Below, one piece after another: positions 38,701 to 49,393 of a DNA stretch of 64,000 nucleotides. The DNA comes from Mya arenaria. Its lineage: Eukaryota; Mollusca; Bivalvia; Myida; Myidae. The notes under the pieces are model-generated. The model was not told the DNA's origin. It searched no databases and saw only the letters and a program-made list of their open reading frames with translations. How positions within the stretch are numbered: position 1 is the first letter of the stretch; every line of letters starts with the position of its first letter. Position numbers and translations under genes: made by a program. The DNA lies in assembly GCF_026914265.1 (NCBI RefSeq), contig NC_069125.1, forward strand, positions 65,833,479 through 65,897,478, given 5' to 3'.

Positions 38701-41700
38701 CGCCACTCTTCAGAGGCATAAATATAGCAGCAATGCGAACTTTAATATTCAAATATCAGGATACATTTGGTATGTGGCCAGCCTAGATAAAGACTGACAG
38801 AGGTTCAATAACTGCTTTAGTAAAAAGATATTGATGATTGTTTCCACCCATTGTTGAAATACATTAATAAAATCAGCAAGTAATCTGCCCAGATTAAATG
38901 AACAAAAAATCAAAATAAAAAACTCATTACAATAAACTACAATTCTTAGTCACTAATGATCTGCTTACAAATCTCTTTTAAAAAAAATGGGAAAAGCAGA
39001 AAAGCCATCAAAAGTATGTGAGTACCTTTGACTGCTTGATTGATGAATGAGGTAGCAGGGTCCTCCAGAGAGCCATGCTGGGAAACAACAGGGTTTGAAA
39101 CAGGGTCACCAGATCCCATGGAAGGAGCGCCCATGGAGGACAGCAGGTTCAAGGATGGAACTGCAAACACAAACAATCAGTGTCTTAGTGTGCTTGTTTC
39201 AAGGCATATGATTTCAACTACCACAGTCAGTTTGAACAGACACTCTTTACAATTTCTAACATCAACAAAATAATTAACTTGTACAAAGAAAATTCAATGA
39301 AAAGGAAATAATCTGTCATTCTTAACTACTCATCTATGACTGACAAAAAATAAATGGTACCCTGGCTAGTAACCGCCTGAACAACTGCTGTAGTTCCATC
39401 CTCCAGTGTAATTGTTTGACCCTCAAGGAATTTAGCTCCAGCTGAAATATTCATACTAAATTAACAAAATTGTACATGTTCTTACAAAAAACCAGATATA
39501 GAATTATTGTCAACATAAGACTTATTTTTACCAGCTTTTTTTAAATACTCATCTCATCTTTGACAATTCATATTAAATGCCAATCAACACAAAAATTCTA
39601 TGAATTAATTCTAATGAAAGGAATTTTATCAAGAAACTAAAATGAAAGTTTCCTTACAAGGGTGCTGTATAAAGGCGGTGTTTCCGTCAGCGAGAGTAAT
39701 GGCCTGTACAGTCTGTGTGGGTTGAGCTAGCACCTGGCTCCCAGCAAGCCCCACAGAATCCAGGTTAAGATTAATTGTTTGCTGGACACCAGCATGACCT
39801 GCTTCAGAACCCTGGAACACCGTAACCACAAGAACCAACTTAAGGGCAACTTCAACAAAATAACATGTATAAACTTATGCAAAAATAAAAAATAAATCAT
39901 TTGTTTGAAACAAGGTAAATCATTAAAGCAAGTATTTTTCTGATAGTTTTTTTTTTAAAAGAGCTCACTTTTCCTGGCAGTTGTTTCTAAAAGAGTTTTT
40001 TCTGTTAGTTGTTTATCAAATGATTTCCTGCCTCAAGCATTCAAGCCACTTAGTGACTTACAAAAGGCATTCAATGATGTAATAAAAATTTGTTGGAATT
40101 TTGTAATCAAATTAGTTGTTTTTTAGTTTAAACACTGTTAATTCTAGTGTTTAAATTGTAGAAATTGTAAAACATAGGCTGATTTGGAAACAGGTCAAAA
40201 GAAATGATCAGCCACTAATGCAAACCCATGTTTTGGAAAAGTAGAGTTATACATATATAATAATTAGATTAGTGACAGCCCTAGCGATGACATTAGCAGC
40301 CTAGTTTTATAATTCCCACAGAGCTGAACTTTAGTTTTAAGTTTGTTGATATTATATAATTTATGACCTTTCACAGTTTGTTTCTAAAATAAACTATTTC
40401 AATTGAAAATTTTGACTGTTTTTATTTCTGTTGGAAGCATATGTAATAACAAGAGCTGTCACAGAGACAGCGCACACAAATATTCTGCAGCTTATAAGTT
40501 TAAGGATAGGAAAAGTTTGGTGAAACATGCATACGGCTCTTTATAAATGTAGTTGTGCACTGCACACTTGAGTCCTAATGTGTCACAAAACAGTTTGATC
40601 AGATCAAATTTAAACAAATGTATTATTTATGTGTGAGCAGGTTCAGGTTTCCCAAATATTACAACACTAGTTTCTGGTTTTCAAATTGTTAAAATGTTCC
40701 TTTTTAGTAGATGATACTTAAAATGGAACTGCTTAAATACTGATTTAAAAAAACAACACCCAAAGACTGATAAGTCACGGAAAAGAAAGAGTAAAAGAGA
40801 ATGAAAAGAAAATTACTTGAAAGCAAAAGCGTAAAGGCATTTTTCTAAGAAATCTTACTTCATTTAAAACATCAATCATCAGATTAACAAAATAGTCCTA
40901 TTTTTAGGCTAGGTTGATCTAGTTGTAATTTGGTCAGGTCTAGTAAAGTCTAAGACTCACTTGGTGATTCATGTAAATTGGATTGTTGAGTAATGTTGTA
41001 TAATGTCTCAATGCAATAGATCAAGTAGTTGCAGAGATATTATCCTATGAGTGCTAACACGCCAAACCTTCACTAGAATTTCGGAGTTGAATAATAAAGG
41101 CCCATATTTGCATTATATTCGTAAAAAGGTTATCTAACTTCATTAATATAGGATTTGATGAATGTGACCTCATATCTAATGTTTCAATGCAATACATGAT
41201 GTATTTGTTGAGATAATGACTTTAAGGTGCTTACATACAAAACCTTAACGAAGACGCAGATGCCATGGTGAGTAGTATAGCTCTCCTTATTCTTTGAATA
41301 TTCAAGCTAAAAAGGTAATCAAATTGATATGAAAATATATGCACATGTTCTGGCACATAATAATACTTTGCTCAGGATGTCGAGCAATATCAATCTGTCC
41401 AAGAACTCCTGACATGTTACAACACAACAATAAATTTATCATTTACTTAAGTACCTCATCTGTAGATGTTGGCATCAAGAACTGTATGACATCATGGTCA
41501 GTTGCACCAGCCATGTCACTGGGCAGGTTAGCCGTCACTGCAATACTTCCATTTTCTTCAGTAAGCATGGTCGGCTCATTCCCTTCCACTGGCAAGATGT
41601 GGCTGTCTGACAACTCCCCGGTTGTCAACATACTGTGACCATTCCCATCTTAATAAGAAAGGTATTACAATAACATGAAATACTTACTGTTACAGTGAAT

Positions 41701-42418
41701 AAAGAAAGGATTTACATTAATGATGCCAAATGCATTAAAAAAAACATAGCCCAACAAAGTTTCCTCTCCTTTGTTTAAAAGAAATGTAAGTAAATGTTTC
41801 TGTTATATCTTAAATTTTTTTTTGATCAAAAGTAATATTCTTTAGCTGGAAAGCTCAGATTTTCAGTCCATAATTTAAGTTGAACTTGTTTTTAATCATA
41901 TTATAGAATACAAGAAGCTTTTGGAATGTAATCAACGAACCGTTTTCTTCCTTTATTTCATGTTGAACAGAGAGGTCTCCCTCCTCTCCTAAGATCTGAT
42001 CTCCGCCAGCCTCCATGTCATGGCCTCCCAGGGATTGTTCATCATCTGTGCTGGATGACTTATAAACCTTAATACTCTCCGGCATCAGCTCAATGGTCTC
42101 CAACTGTGAATCACTATCTGCATGACTCCCTGAAAAGTGAAAGCATGTTAAATATAATTCTAAGGAATGTTCTTTAAAATGAATCAAGTTAACAACTTTG
42201 CATATGCAACATAGTATCAGTAATTCCAGCCGTTGTTAGTAATTGCAATAGATAATTAAGCATTCTGTATTCATGAAAATCAAGTTAAGTCAACTCAACT
42301 TACATAATACTTTAATGCTAACAGCTTCTCCTGCATCATGTATCTCCTGTTTGATGTCCGGGTGTGAGAGTTCGGACATAATGAGGTCATGTTCCCCCTC
42401 CTCCTGTAGTTCCTCCAT
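32642..42418 (-). CDS. ZNF143: ZNF143/ZNF76 (Staf) zinc-finger transcriptional activator
   Basis: In vertebrates this factor binds the SBS motif in snRNA and many mRNA promoters and activates Pol II and Pol III transcription. Coding exons, minus strand: 42304-42418, 41941-42129, 41455-41648, 39658-39811, 39361-39441, 39026-39160, 38343-38548, 37957-38043, 36940-37047, 36524-36725, 36135-36314, 35655-35927, 34768-34889, 34224-34379, 32642-32848. Sum 2409 bp, 802 aa plus stop, phase continuous. Three copies of the family's activation repeat are seen: [15 protein letters not shown] (202-216), [14 protein letters not shown] (about 226-239) and [13 protein letters not shown] (293-305). Seven C2H2 fingers follow (about 405-608), with finger text such as [20 protein letters not shown] and [16 protein letters not shown], nearly identical to vertebrate ZNF143. 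A seven-glutamine run and an acidic/glutamine-rich tail follow. Longer than human (about 640 aa), mainly outside the fingers. Since ZNF143 and ZNF76 are vertebrate duplicates, this is probably the single ancestral-type gene. Confidence 0.95.
40450..41313 (+). mobile_element. Composite repeat, family A copy 4 (in ZNF143 intron 3)
   Basis: It starts CAAGAGCTGTCACAGAGACA and ends 'GTAGTATAGCTCTCC...GAATATTCAAGCTAAAA'. The array is shorter and more diverged than in copies 1 and 3 (unit marks near 41008 and 41185). It lies between coding exons three and four, antisense to the gene. Confidence 0.7.
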
Positions 42419-42866
42419 AGCACACACGTACTAACACTTTTCTGTACTGGCCTATTTGAGGTATAATAACAAATATGAACTGGCTAGAAAAATATTAAAG
42501 CTAATGGATTTAAAATTATGTACACACATGTTTGAAAGATTAAAACAACAAAATACATTCACCATTGTTTAAAGGAGAAACATTCTAACAGCAATATTGT
42601 ATACCTTAAAAAATCATTCACTCCAAAGCAGAGCGAATCAAGAATAGTGTGAATGAGTTTGATTACGAAAATATGTTTTACAGCTAACTTTCGTTCGACT
42701 GCAAAAATTAAATGATTACCCTAAATCAATAAATTAGAGAAGAACAAATTAACTAGACAAACATTCTAGACAATCAAAATACAGCAAAACCTATTTTAAA
42801 ATGAGAAATCAAACCGAAAGTAGGTCAACCAAATGCTTTGGTTACGAATTATTCTTTTAGTTTTAC

Positions 42867-42905
42867 CTGCCCTCAGTAACGGAAGCCATTTTGAATAACT
42901 AAGCT
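42867..42905 (-). other. Possible 5' noncoding exon of ZNF143-like gene
   Basis: On the minus strand, CAAAATGGCTTCCGTTACTG runs into GAGGGCAG followed by a GTAAAA donor. A plausible acceptor (TACAG) lies upstream of the main start. Joined to that acceptor, its ATG (42889) is out of frame with the main ATG at 42418, so it would be an upstream ORF or a YY1-like CAAAATGGC site near the transcription start. The left boundary is a guess. Confidence 0.3.
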
Positions 42906-45172
42906 TAATCTTTTCAATTACTTAATGTACCATTTATATAAAACAATTCAGCTGCATAATCAGACAGCTTTGCCAACTCAAAACAAACATTTTAGGATCC
43001 AGGACCATTGTTTTCATTTTTGACAAGGAACACTGGGAAAACTTACCCAAAAATCCCTAGCAAGTACCGCCATGCACTGCGACACTTTTACAGGGAACCA
43101 GTCAGCAGGAAAACAGTAATTATTTTATGTTATAACGGCGTAGAAAAAGTCGGTCAAATATTTCCAGAATATTGTAGTTAAGCTATGTTCCTTAAATATT
43201 GCTGCTAATTTAACCTATAGATGTTCACAGCACTCATTCTAACTGAATACTTTGGATATGCAATGGAAAAAACACAAATGATCTGAAAAAATAAAATAAA
43301 ATTATTTAATAATGATGAAGTGGCGCCGGAAAGTGCCGCGAGTTGTATCATCAGCCGGCCCAGACTGATTACTATGCTGCTAAAATAGTACATGTGTCAT
43401 AAATGTTACTATGAAAGAAACTAACTTGCTTGTAACAGATGAAATTATTATCTATAAAATAGTACACCGAAACATAAACATTTTGTTTGTTATGTTATAT
43501 GTTAGTTCAATTGTCAATATCACAGATCTGAGAAGGATAAGAGTCATCGCTATTTAACTGACTTACAAATGCCTGTACGCTATTTCACTAGAATATGTTC
43601 AGTTTTTAAAACTTATAATTTTAATCTCAGATATGAAAACTGTGTAGATGTCATCATTTGCCATCAGTAAGAACAACTTTGAGGCAAGTCAGGTATGGAA
43701 CAGCCTCCAAAATGAAATATGTTGCTCTCAAAACTACCTGGAATTTAGAAGGCTGATCCGCACTTGGACAGGGCTCACTTGTAAATAATATTTTATAAAT
43801 TGAAAATAAAAAGAAATTGAGAATTAAGAGGTGCTTCACCGGAACATATTGTATCCTTTGTCCTAATAATTACCTCTTTAATTAAAGCAATTACCGGTTA
43901 CAAATATTTTTTCTAGCAAGCTGAAGTAAAAAAAGAAATAAGTTAAAACATTTTTTTACCAACTACACATTATTATCCCATGGTGTAAATCCCATGTTCA
44001 TAATGCTGCTTACAAATTGGCTGTTTAAAATGTATATCATTATTATTCTTAATTTATACTCTTTAAAGAACTAACCATTTTACAGTGGTATGTGAACTAG
44101 CGGATCCGTGCACGTGTGGACTGGCCGTACAGCCGGCAAAACTAGTTGATGTTATCATTGTATACAGTGCTCTAGCCTACGTCTTACTTTTTGCAATTGT
44201 CTGCATGAATGTAATAAGAAACGGCTTTTCCAAACATGCAACATATTTAAAACTATATGCTTTAATTTTCAAGTCACCAGTTCATTGTTTTGTTTAGTTA
44301 TGTTATTATGTATGTTTGTTATTCATGTCGGAAAATAGCTTGATGGGCTAATGTTTTATGACATGTTATAATTCACCCATTTTAAATAAAGATTCTTGTA
44401 TCTTGTATGGATCTCCCGTTTAGTCTTGAAGTGCCGGATGCACGTAACGAGAGACCCATACTTAAGGTCATACCAAATTGTTTTTACGTTTAAGCGCCAA
44501 CCCTTAGTACGACAGCTCCCACATAAAATTTATCATTTTCTGATATCAAATGCCAAAAATTACCAGTACTAATATGATTAATGTTGTTTACACTTTTGTT
44601 CTGTAGGCGGTTTTATGGAAAAGGGAAACCAAATATATTCGGCAAGATCGTTGATCATGTAAAATGGGTTGTTGTTTTTTCGATCGGGAAGCCCAAAACT
44701 TATCTGTCCACGATTTGCTATGGTCCTATACTTATAAAACTTAAAGCAATTGTTGCTGCGGTTGATTGTGTTTATGTTTTGCACTGGAATGCGTGTACCG
44801 TCCAGGTTTCAATAAAATATTATTTTTTGTTACTAAAACTAGTGGATACATGTACATCAATTCAGACTGATTGAAAAATCTATATGCCTAAAGAGTTTGT
44901 GACACACGTAATTTAACGATGACATTAGAATATACCTAGCAAATACACATATGACAGTTCCAGGAGAAGCAGGGCATGCTCAACGACACTAGTGATATAA
45001 AACAGGACACTGACAATATAAAACACTCATTTATAGTTTAAGCATTACGTTCAGCACTGGTTTTGTGAAATAGTTATCAAAAAGCACACTTTTGTCACAA
45101 GTACTACGATTTTCAAGACTGATTGTTTGTATAAATATATCGAATGAACAACAGTTAGCGTTTATAAAAGGA
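42906..45172. other. Intergenic between ZNF143-like and small secreted-protein genes
   Basis: No gene recognised. A plus-strand frame at 44085-44297 preceded by TTTTACAG, and an 'AATAAAGATTCTTGTATCTT' tail at 44382-44401, could be a retroposon 3' end or a noncoding terminal exon. A 97-codon frame at 44581-44874 matches nothing I know. Confidence 0.35.
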
Positions 45173-45178
45173 TTTATT
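45173..45178 (-). promoter_or_regulatory. Possible polyadenylation signal, secreted cysteine-rich gene
   Basis: AATAAA on the minus strand, about 135 nt after the stop codon at 45312. Confidence 0.4.
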
Positions 45179-45311
45179 ACATATGACCTTGATAAAATAT
45201 TGCAATACTGTGGATACACACGTTTACAAGAAAAGCGAACACACTTTCGATGGGAACGTATTAACCGGGAAATGTTCATTTTCACACTGTCTAATCATGG
45301 CAATCGAATTA

Positions 45312-45798
45312 CTATTTCGTTTCGTTCTGACAGCGCCCGTACGTCGAGGTCCACGTTGGCACCTGTAGATTGGGCACACATGTCATGTGAACGGGGCAGG
45401 GGCAGCTTCCGGGCCACTCCACCGCCTTGGCATAGCAGGGGCCGCCCTCGCCACTCACTGGCTTGCAGTAGTTGACAGTGGGCTCCGATGGGTCGCTACA
45501 ACAGCAGGAGCCCGGAGGACAGGTGGCCTGCCGCGTACTCAGGCTACTCATGTCGCACTCACCCTTGCGAAAAGTATACATGCTTAATTCATTATATTGA
45601 TTTTAACAATAGTCATCAATTGCTATGTTGAAAGAAGGTAACACAATGTTGTGCTATATACATGATTGATAAAGACACCATATAATTAATGATTATGAAA
45701 GTGCTTACGGCAAAGTACATCCCATAATGGCCTCGGATGAAAAATCCAACCAAACAAGTAAAGAAAAACGCAATGTTCATATTGCGCATCGTTTTCAT
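45312..45798 (-). CDS. Small secreted protein, prokineticin/astakine-like cysteine pattern
   Basis: Two coding exons, minus strand: 45709-45798 and 45312-45563, phase 0, 113 aa. Residues 1-30 form a signal peptide with a hydrophobic core (IAFFFTCLVGFFI). The mature part has eleven cysteines: 33, 45, 50, 51, 52, 63, 73, 84, 86, 92 and 108. Spacing follows prokineticins in several intervals: C-x4-CC, about 11 to the next C, then C-x9-C, CPC, C-x5-C. GEGGPC and SCPCPVHMTC resemble prokineticin's GREGEEC and TCPCLPNLLC. The AVIT N-terminus needed to activate vertebrate prokineticin receptors is absent, so it is nearer to invertebrate astakines, which act in blood-cell production in crustaceans. 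A colipase/Dickkopf-fold relative is the main alternative. An odd number of cysteines (CCC instead of CC) leaves one free or used for dimer formation. ATG codons at residues 1, 4 and 7 are all possible starts; residue 4 has the better -3 base. The gene lies 500 bp downstream of the racemase gene, same strand. Confidence 0.8.
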
Positions 45799-45971
45799 AG
45801 ACTGAAGTTCTTTGAATAATCAGATCCGCATACATTCACAAGTATCAACGAGATAAGGAGATAAGGTACTTGCAGCAGTAGAAATTAATGTAAGAGACCT
45901 CTCGAATAATAATGCTTAAACATTTGGGAACGGAATTTTGTTCTTATTAAACACAGTTGGTTTCCTGATTC

Positions 45972-45977
45972 TTTATT
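45972..45977 (-). promoter_or_regulatory. Possible polyadenylation signal for serine-racemase-like gene
   Basis: AATAAA on the minus strand, about 325 nt after the stop codon at 46299 and 170 bp upstream of the next gene's start. Confidence 0.35.
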
Positions 45978-46298
45978 AAACATTTTAATACATAGTTATT
46001 ACATAAAATATCAGTAATATAGTTGTCTAATTAATATCAAATAACTGTGAATAAAAGTACACATAATATCAACACTAATATAATTATACTGTTTGAATAC
46101 GTGTTTAAAACTGTGATAAGTTTTCTGGCGTGTTATCATCAGAAAACAGGCCATCTAAATAAAGTTTGTACAAAATAAGTAAAAGAATGAAACATTTGAA
46201 CACTTCGATCATTGGAACGTGTTGCGTGTTTGCATCTTCCAATTAAGCTCTCACACATAAAACCTAGCATGATTGTAACAACAAAATCCGAGGAGCGA

Positions 46299-48803
46299 TC
46301 AGGAGTGTGCTGGTGTTGGGTACCAAGGCAGGCGGTCGATGTCCGTGTTGCCACCACACAGGATGACCCCCACGTGCCGGAGCCCCGCGTCCATCTGCCG
46401 CAGCCGCTCAGACATGGCCGCAGCGATACCAGCACCCGACGCCGCCTCGACCACCAGCTGGAAATGCATAAAAACACGTTTATGGCACTTTCTTTTTATC
46501 ATTTTATTGTTTGAATAAAAAAAATGACTAACGCATGGCTACGTCAAACTTTATTCCAGTATTAACTAATTTGTTATATACTAGTGTACCATTCCAACAC
46601 ATGTAGCAAAACGCATTTATCTGGGTTATCATGGATAATCATACAACTACTTGTAGCTTGTTTAGCTTTTTTCTGTATCATGTAACGAAAAACATATCTA
46701 TATTTAAGTTACTCGAGTCCATAGTTTGAATGTATAAGCCGCACAACACACCTTCATTCGTTCGAAAGCAAATCTCATTCCTTTCATTATTTCATCATCC
46801 GTCTGAAAGAGAAAACACACATCTGTGTACATGTATTCGTTACTGTATATTTACAAATAATTCCGAAATATTATATTTTTTGAGAACTCGTCAATATATT
46901 AACTTAATACCACAGAGAAGACATCTTTCTGCACGAGTTCTCGGATAATAGGCCAGGTCACGTGGCCGAGCTGCTGCAGTCGGATGCCGTCCGCGATCGT
47001 CTCAAGGAAGCGAGGCGGGTTCGGCCACAGGCGCTCACCTGCAGATCGGCAAAATTAATTTTATGTTTTAGTGTGAGAAGTCTATGACAAGAAAATGGTG
47101 TAGATAACTATACACTGCAAGCGTTATATTTTAAGTTATTTTCGTAATTGTACAAAACTTTATTCACCTGCCCGTAAGCATTTCTCAACATCCTTTCCAT
47201 TGGGCTCCACTATGAAAACTGAAAATATTCAAACCATACGAACGGTTACATTCGTCCTGATCCGAATGACAATATTGTCAAATACAATGTAAGATTATGA
47301 AAAACGTATTAATCTGTTTACTAAACGACTGAATACATCTTCGGTATGAAGATATTACCTTTGAGATCGGGTTTGAGGGCTTTTGCGGCGATAGCAATGC
47401 CGGAAACCATGCCGCCGCCGCTCGTGGGAACCAGGATGGCGTCCAGTTCCGGGATCTGCTCCAGAAACTCGGCACCCAACGTCCCCTGAGTAATATATGT
47501 GCTATACAATTGTTAACGTCTAGATGTATATATATATATATTATATAATACGAAATTACGTACTAAACGAACCCATTGTTGACTAAAATGCATATCAATG
47601 GGTTCGTATTACCGACATGTCGGACGTTTAAATATCATATGTATCACTATCATTTAAACTGGTTATACATCTTAAAGACAACATGTATAGAGCTTGGGTG
47701 CATACCTGTCCCGCAATGACATCCGGATGATCATATGGCGGCACAAAATGGAAGCCTCTTTCTCGCCCTATCCGATCACAAGTCTCCTGTCTGTGTGAAA
47801 TAAGATGTCATGTTTCTGCTGTGAACAGCCATAAAAACAAACATTAGTCACACAGTTTAATGCTAATATACTTTTCTTTCATTATTATCTTGAAAGAGAT
47901 GTCAGGTACCTCTGGAAAAAGGTAGATATGAAGCAATACATCTTGATAGTAAAACCATATGAGACCTGGAGGTCGGTGTTGGATCACAGATGACGATATC
48001 GGCACCGTACTCGCGGATGGCATCCAGCTTGACGTTGGGGCTATTGTTAGGGGCCACCACGGCACATTGTAGTCCCCGCATCCTCGCCGCCCAAGCCAGT
48101 GCCTGCCCATGGTTCCCGCTAGAGTGCGTTACCTACAAGTAAAAAGCACCCGTTTATTTTCTAGCAGTCTGCATGCAAAGAGCAACTCGTGAAGAGAAAA
48201 ACATGGATATACGAATACTCTCAATATTAGTGGTGAAACATATTTGAGTTATATGCATACTGATATTTTGTAGGGTTCAGCCATTCGCATCAAATGAAGT
48301 AATACTAGGTAAAGTGGGTTTAAGATCAATGTTGTCCGCTCTTACCACGCCCTTGGGCGGACTCTCGCCCTCTTTTAGCAGCGTCACCTGGAAAAGAATG
48401 GATTTTCAAGGTCAATGTATACCGGGTATTCCTGCATACGTTTACATGTAGTATATATCGTTCATATTTGTACTATTTATCACCAGTGACCGAAACTACA
48501 CTAGCATTAACATAGAAGGTATACTATTGCAAACAGTTGACTAATCTGTATCGTACACTGAGGTACACGCCAGTTGATATATTTCAGATGAAGTAAATAT
48601 TGTTTGAAACTCACCGCGTTAAGTGCCCCCCTGGCTTTGAACGACCCGGTCTTCTGAAGATTTTCGGCTTTAAAATAGAACTTTCTGCCATAACTTTCAT
48701 CAAATGTTGAACTGGTGAACACAGGTGTGGTATGAACACACGAGTGGATTCTGTTCTTAGCCTTTAAAATGTCATTCACTGTTATTGTTAGTCGTCCACT
48801 CAT
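46299..48803 (-). CDS. SRR: Serine racemase-type PLP enzyme
   Basis: A fold-type II PLP enzyme that interconverts L- and D-serine and can dehydrate serine to pyruvate; bivalves are known for free D-amino acids. Coding exons, minus strand: 48615-48803, 48346-48387, 47966-48132, 47706-47790, 47359-47485, 47168-47218, 46911-47038, 46752-46802, 46299-46457. Sum 999 bp, 332 aa plus stop (human 340), phase continuous. The PLP lysine is K56 in KTGSFKARG, the same number as in human. HSSGNHGQA (80-88) carries the second catalytic base serine (S82, human S84). The phosphate-binding glycine loop reads SGGGM (183-187) rather than GGGGM. The metal-site glutamate is kept (E208), but the position of human D216 is V214. 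TITADG-type text (ETIADGI) and CGGNTDI near the end match the family. The triple-serine loop that marks molluscan aspartate racemases of this family is not seen (PTPTSRQ instead). A threonine/serine dehydratase paralogue is the alternative. Start context AAGGATGA is good. Confidence 0.92.
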
Positions 48804-49385
48804 CCTTGTGAAGCGTCAAAGCTGCACGTTTTACTTGTTAGTCAGTGCACACAATTCATATATTTTGTTTTCAAGTACATGAAGTTTGGTAACTTAATGC
48901 ATTCGCATCAAAACCTTGTCTGTGACATAATATCATTGTAAATACGCTGCCCTACTGTTGAATATACTGGAGTTAACTCCCGTTTCCATGGTTAAGCAGT
49001 AGGTCGCTTTAACTGGCAAGCAGTAGGAAGAGAAAATACTTTTTTTTCATTTTTATTGCATTTTCAATCATAAACAGCCATATTTCCATAAGCATGAGCA
49101 TACTAATTAAGAACTTAAGCACTGTTTGTACTTTTATGTTAAACCAGTTTTACACAAATCTTTTGTTGTTTTCTACGGCCAAAAGATGCAGTAACACTTT
49201 GAACAATTGCCACATTTGTCATCCATATTGCGTGCGACCACAACGAGCATCAGAATAAGCCTACATGTATACTACCGTACGAATAAACCACCTTTATACA
49301 AAAGGCAGCTTCTCCAACTCACGGTAATTATCAGTGTAGTCCTCAGTACATACACATGTAGTATTTCCATACTGCACAAACATAT
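48804..49385. other. Upstream region of the racemase gene
   Basis: No exon or clear repeat is seen. It presumably includes the racemase gene's 5' UTR and promoter, but no core motif was recognisable. Confidence 0.35.
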
Positions 49386-49393
49386 TGTACATG

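Noticed and set aside
43000-43110. Possible ZNF143-binding (SBS) autoregulatory site upstream of ZNF143
   Set aside because: Only a short CCCAGTG-like match, below what would distinguish it from chance.
44085-44297. Plus-strand hydrophobic frame after a TTTTACAG acceptor-like site
   Set aside because: No family match and no upstream exon found; the nearby AATAAAGATTCTTGTATC tail suggests a retroposon end or noncoding exon, so no gene is called.
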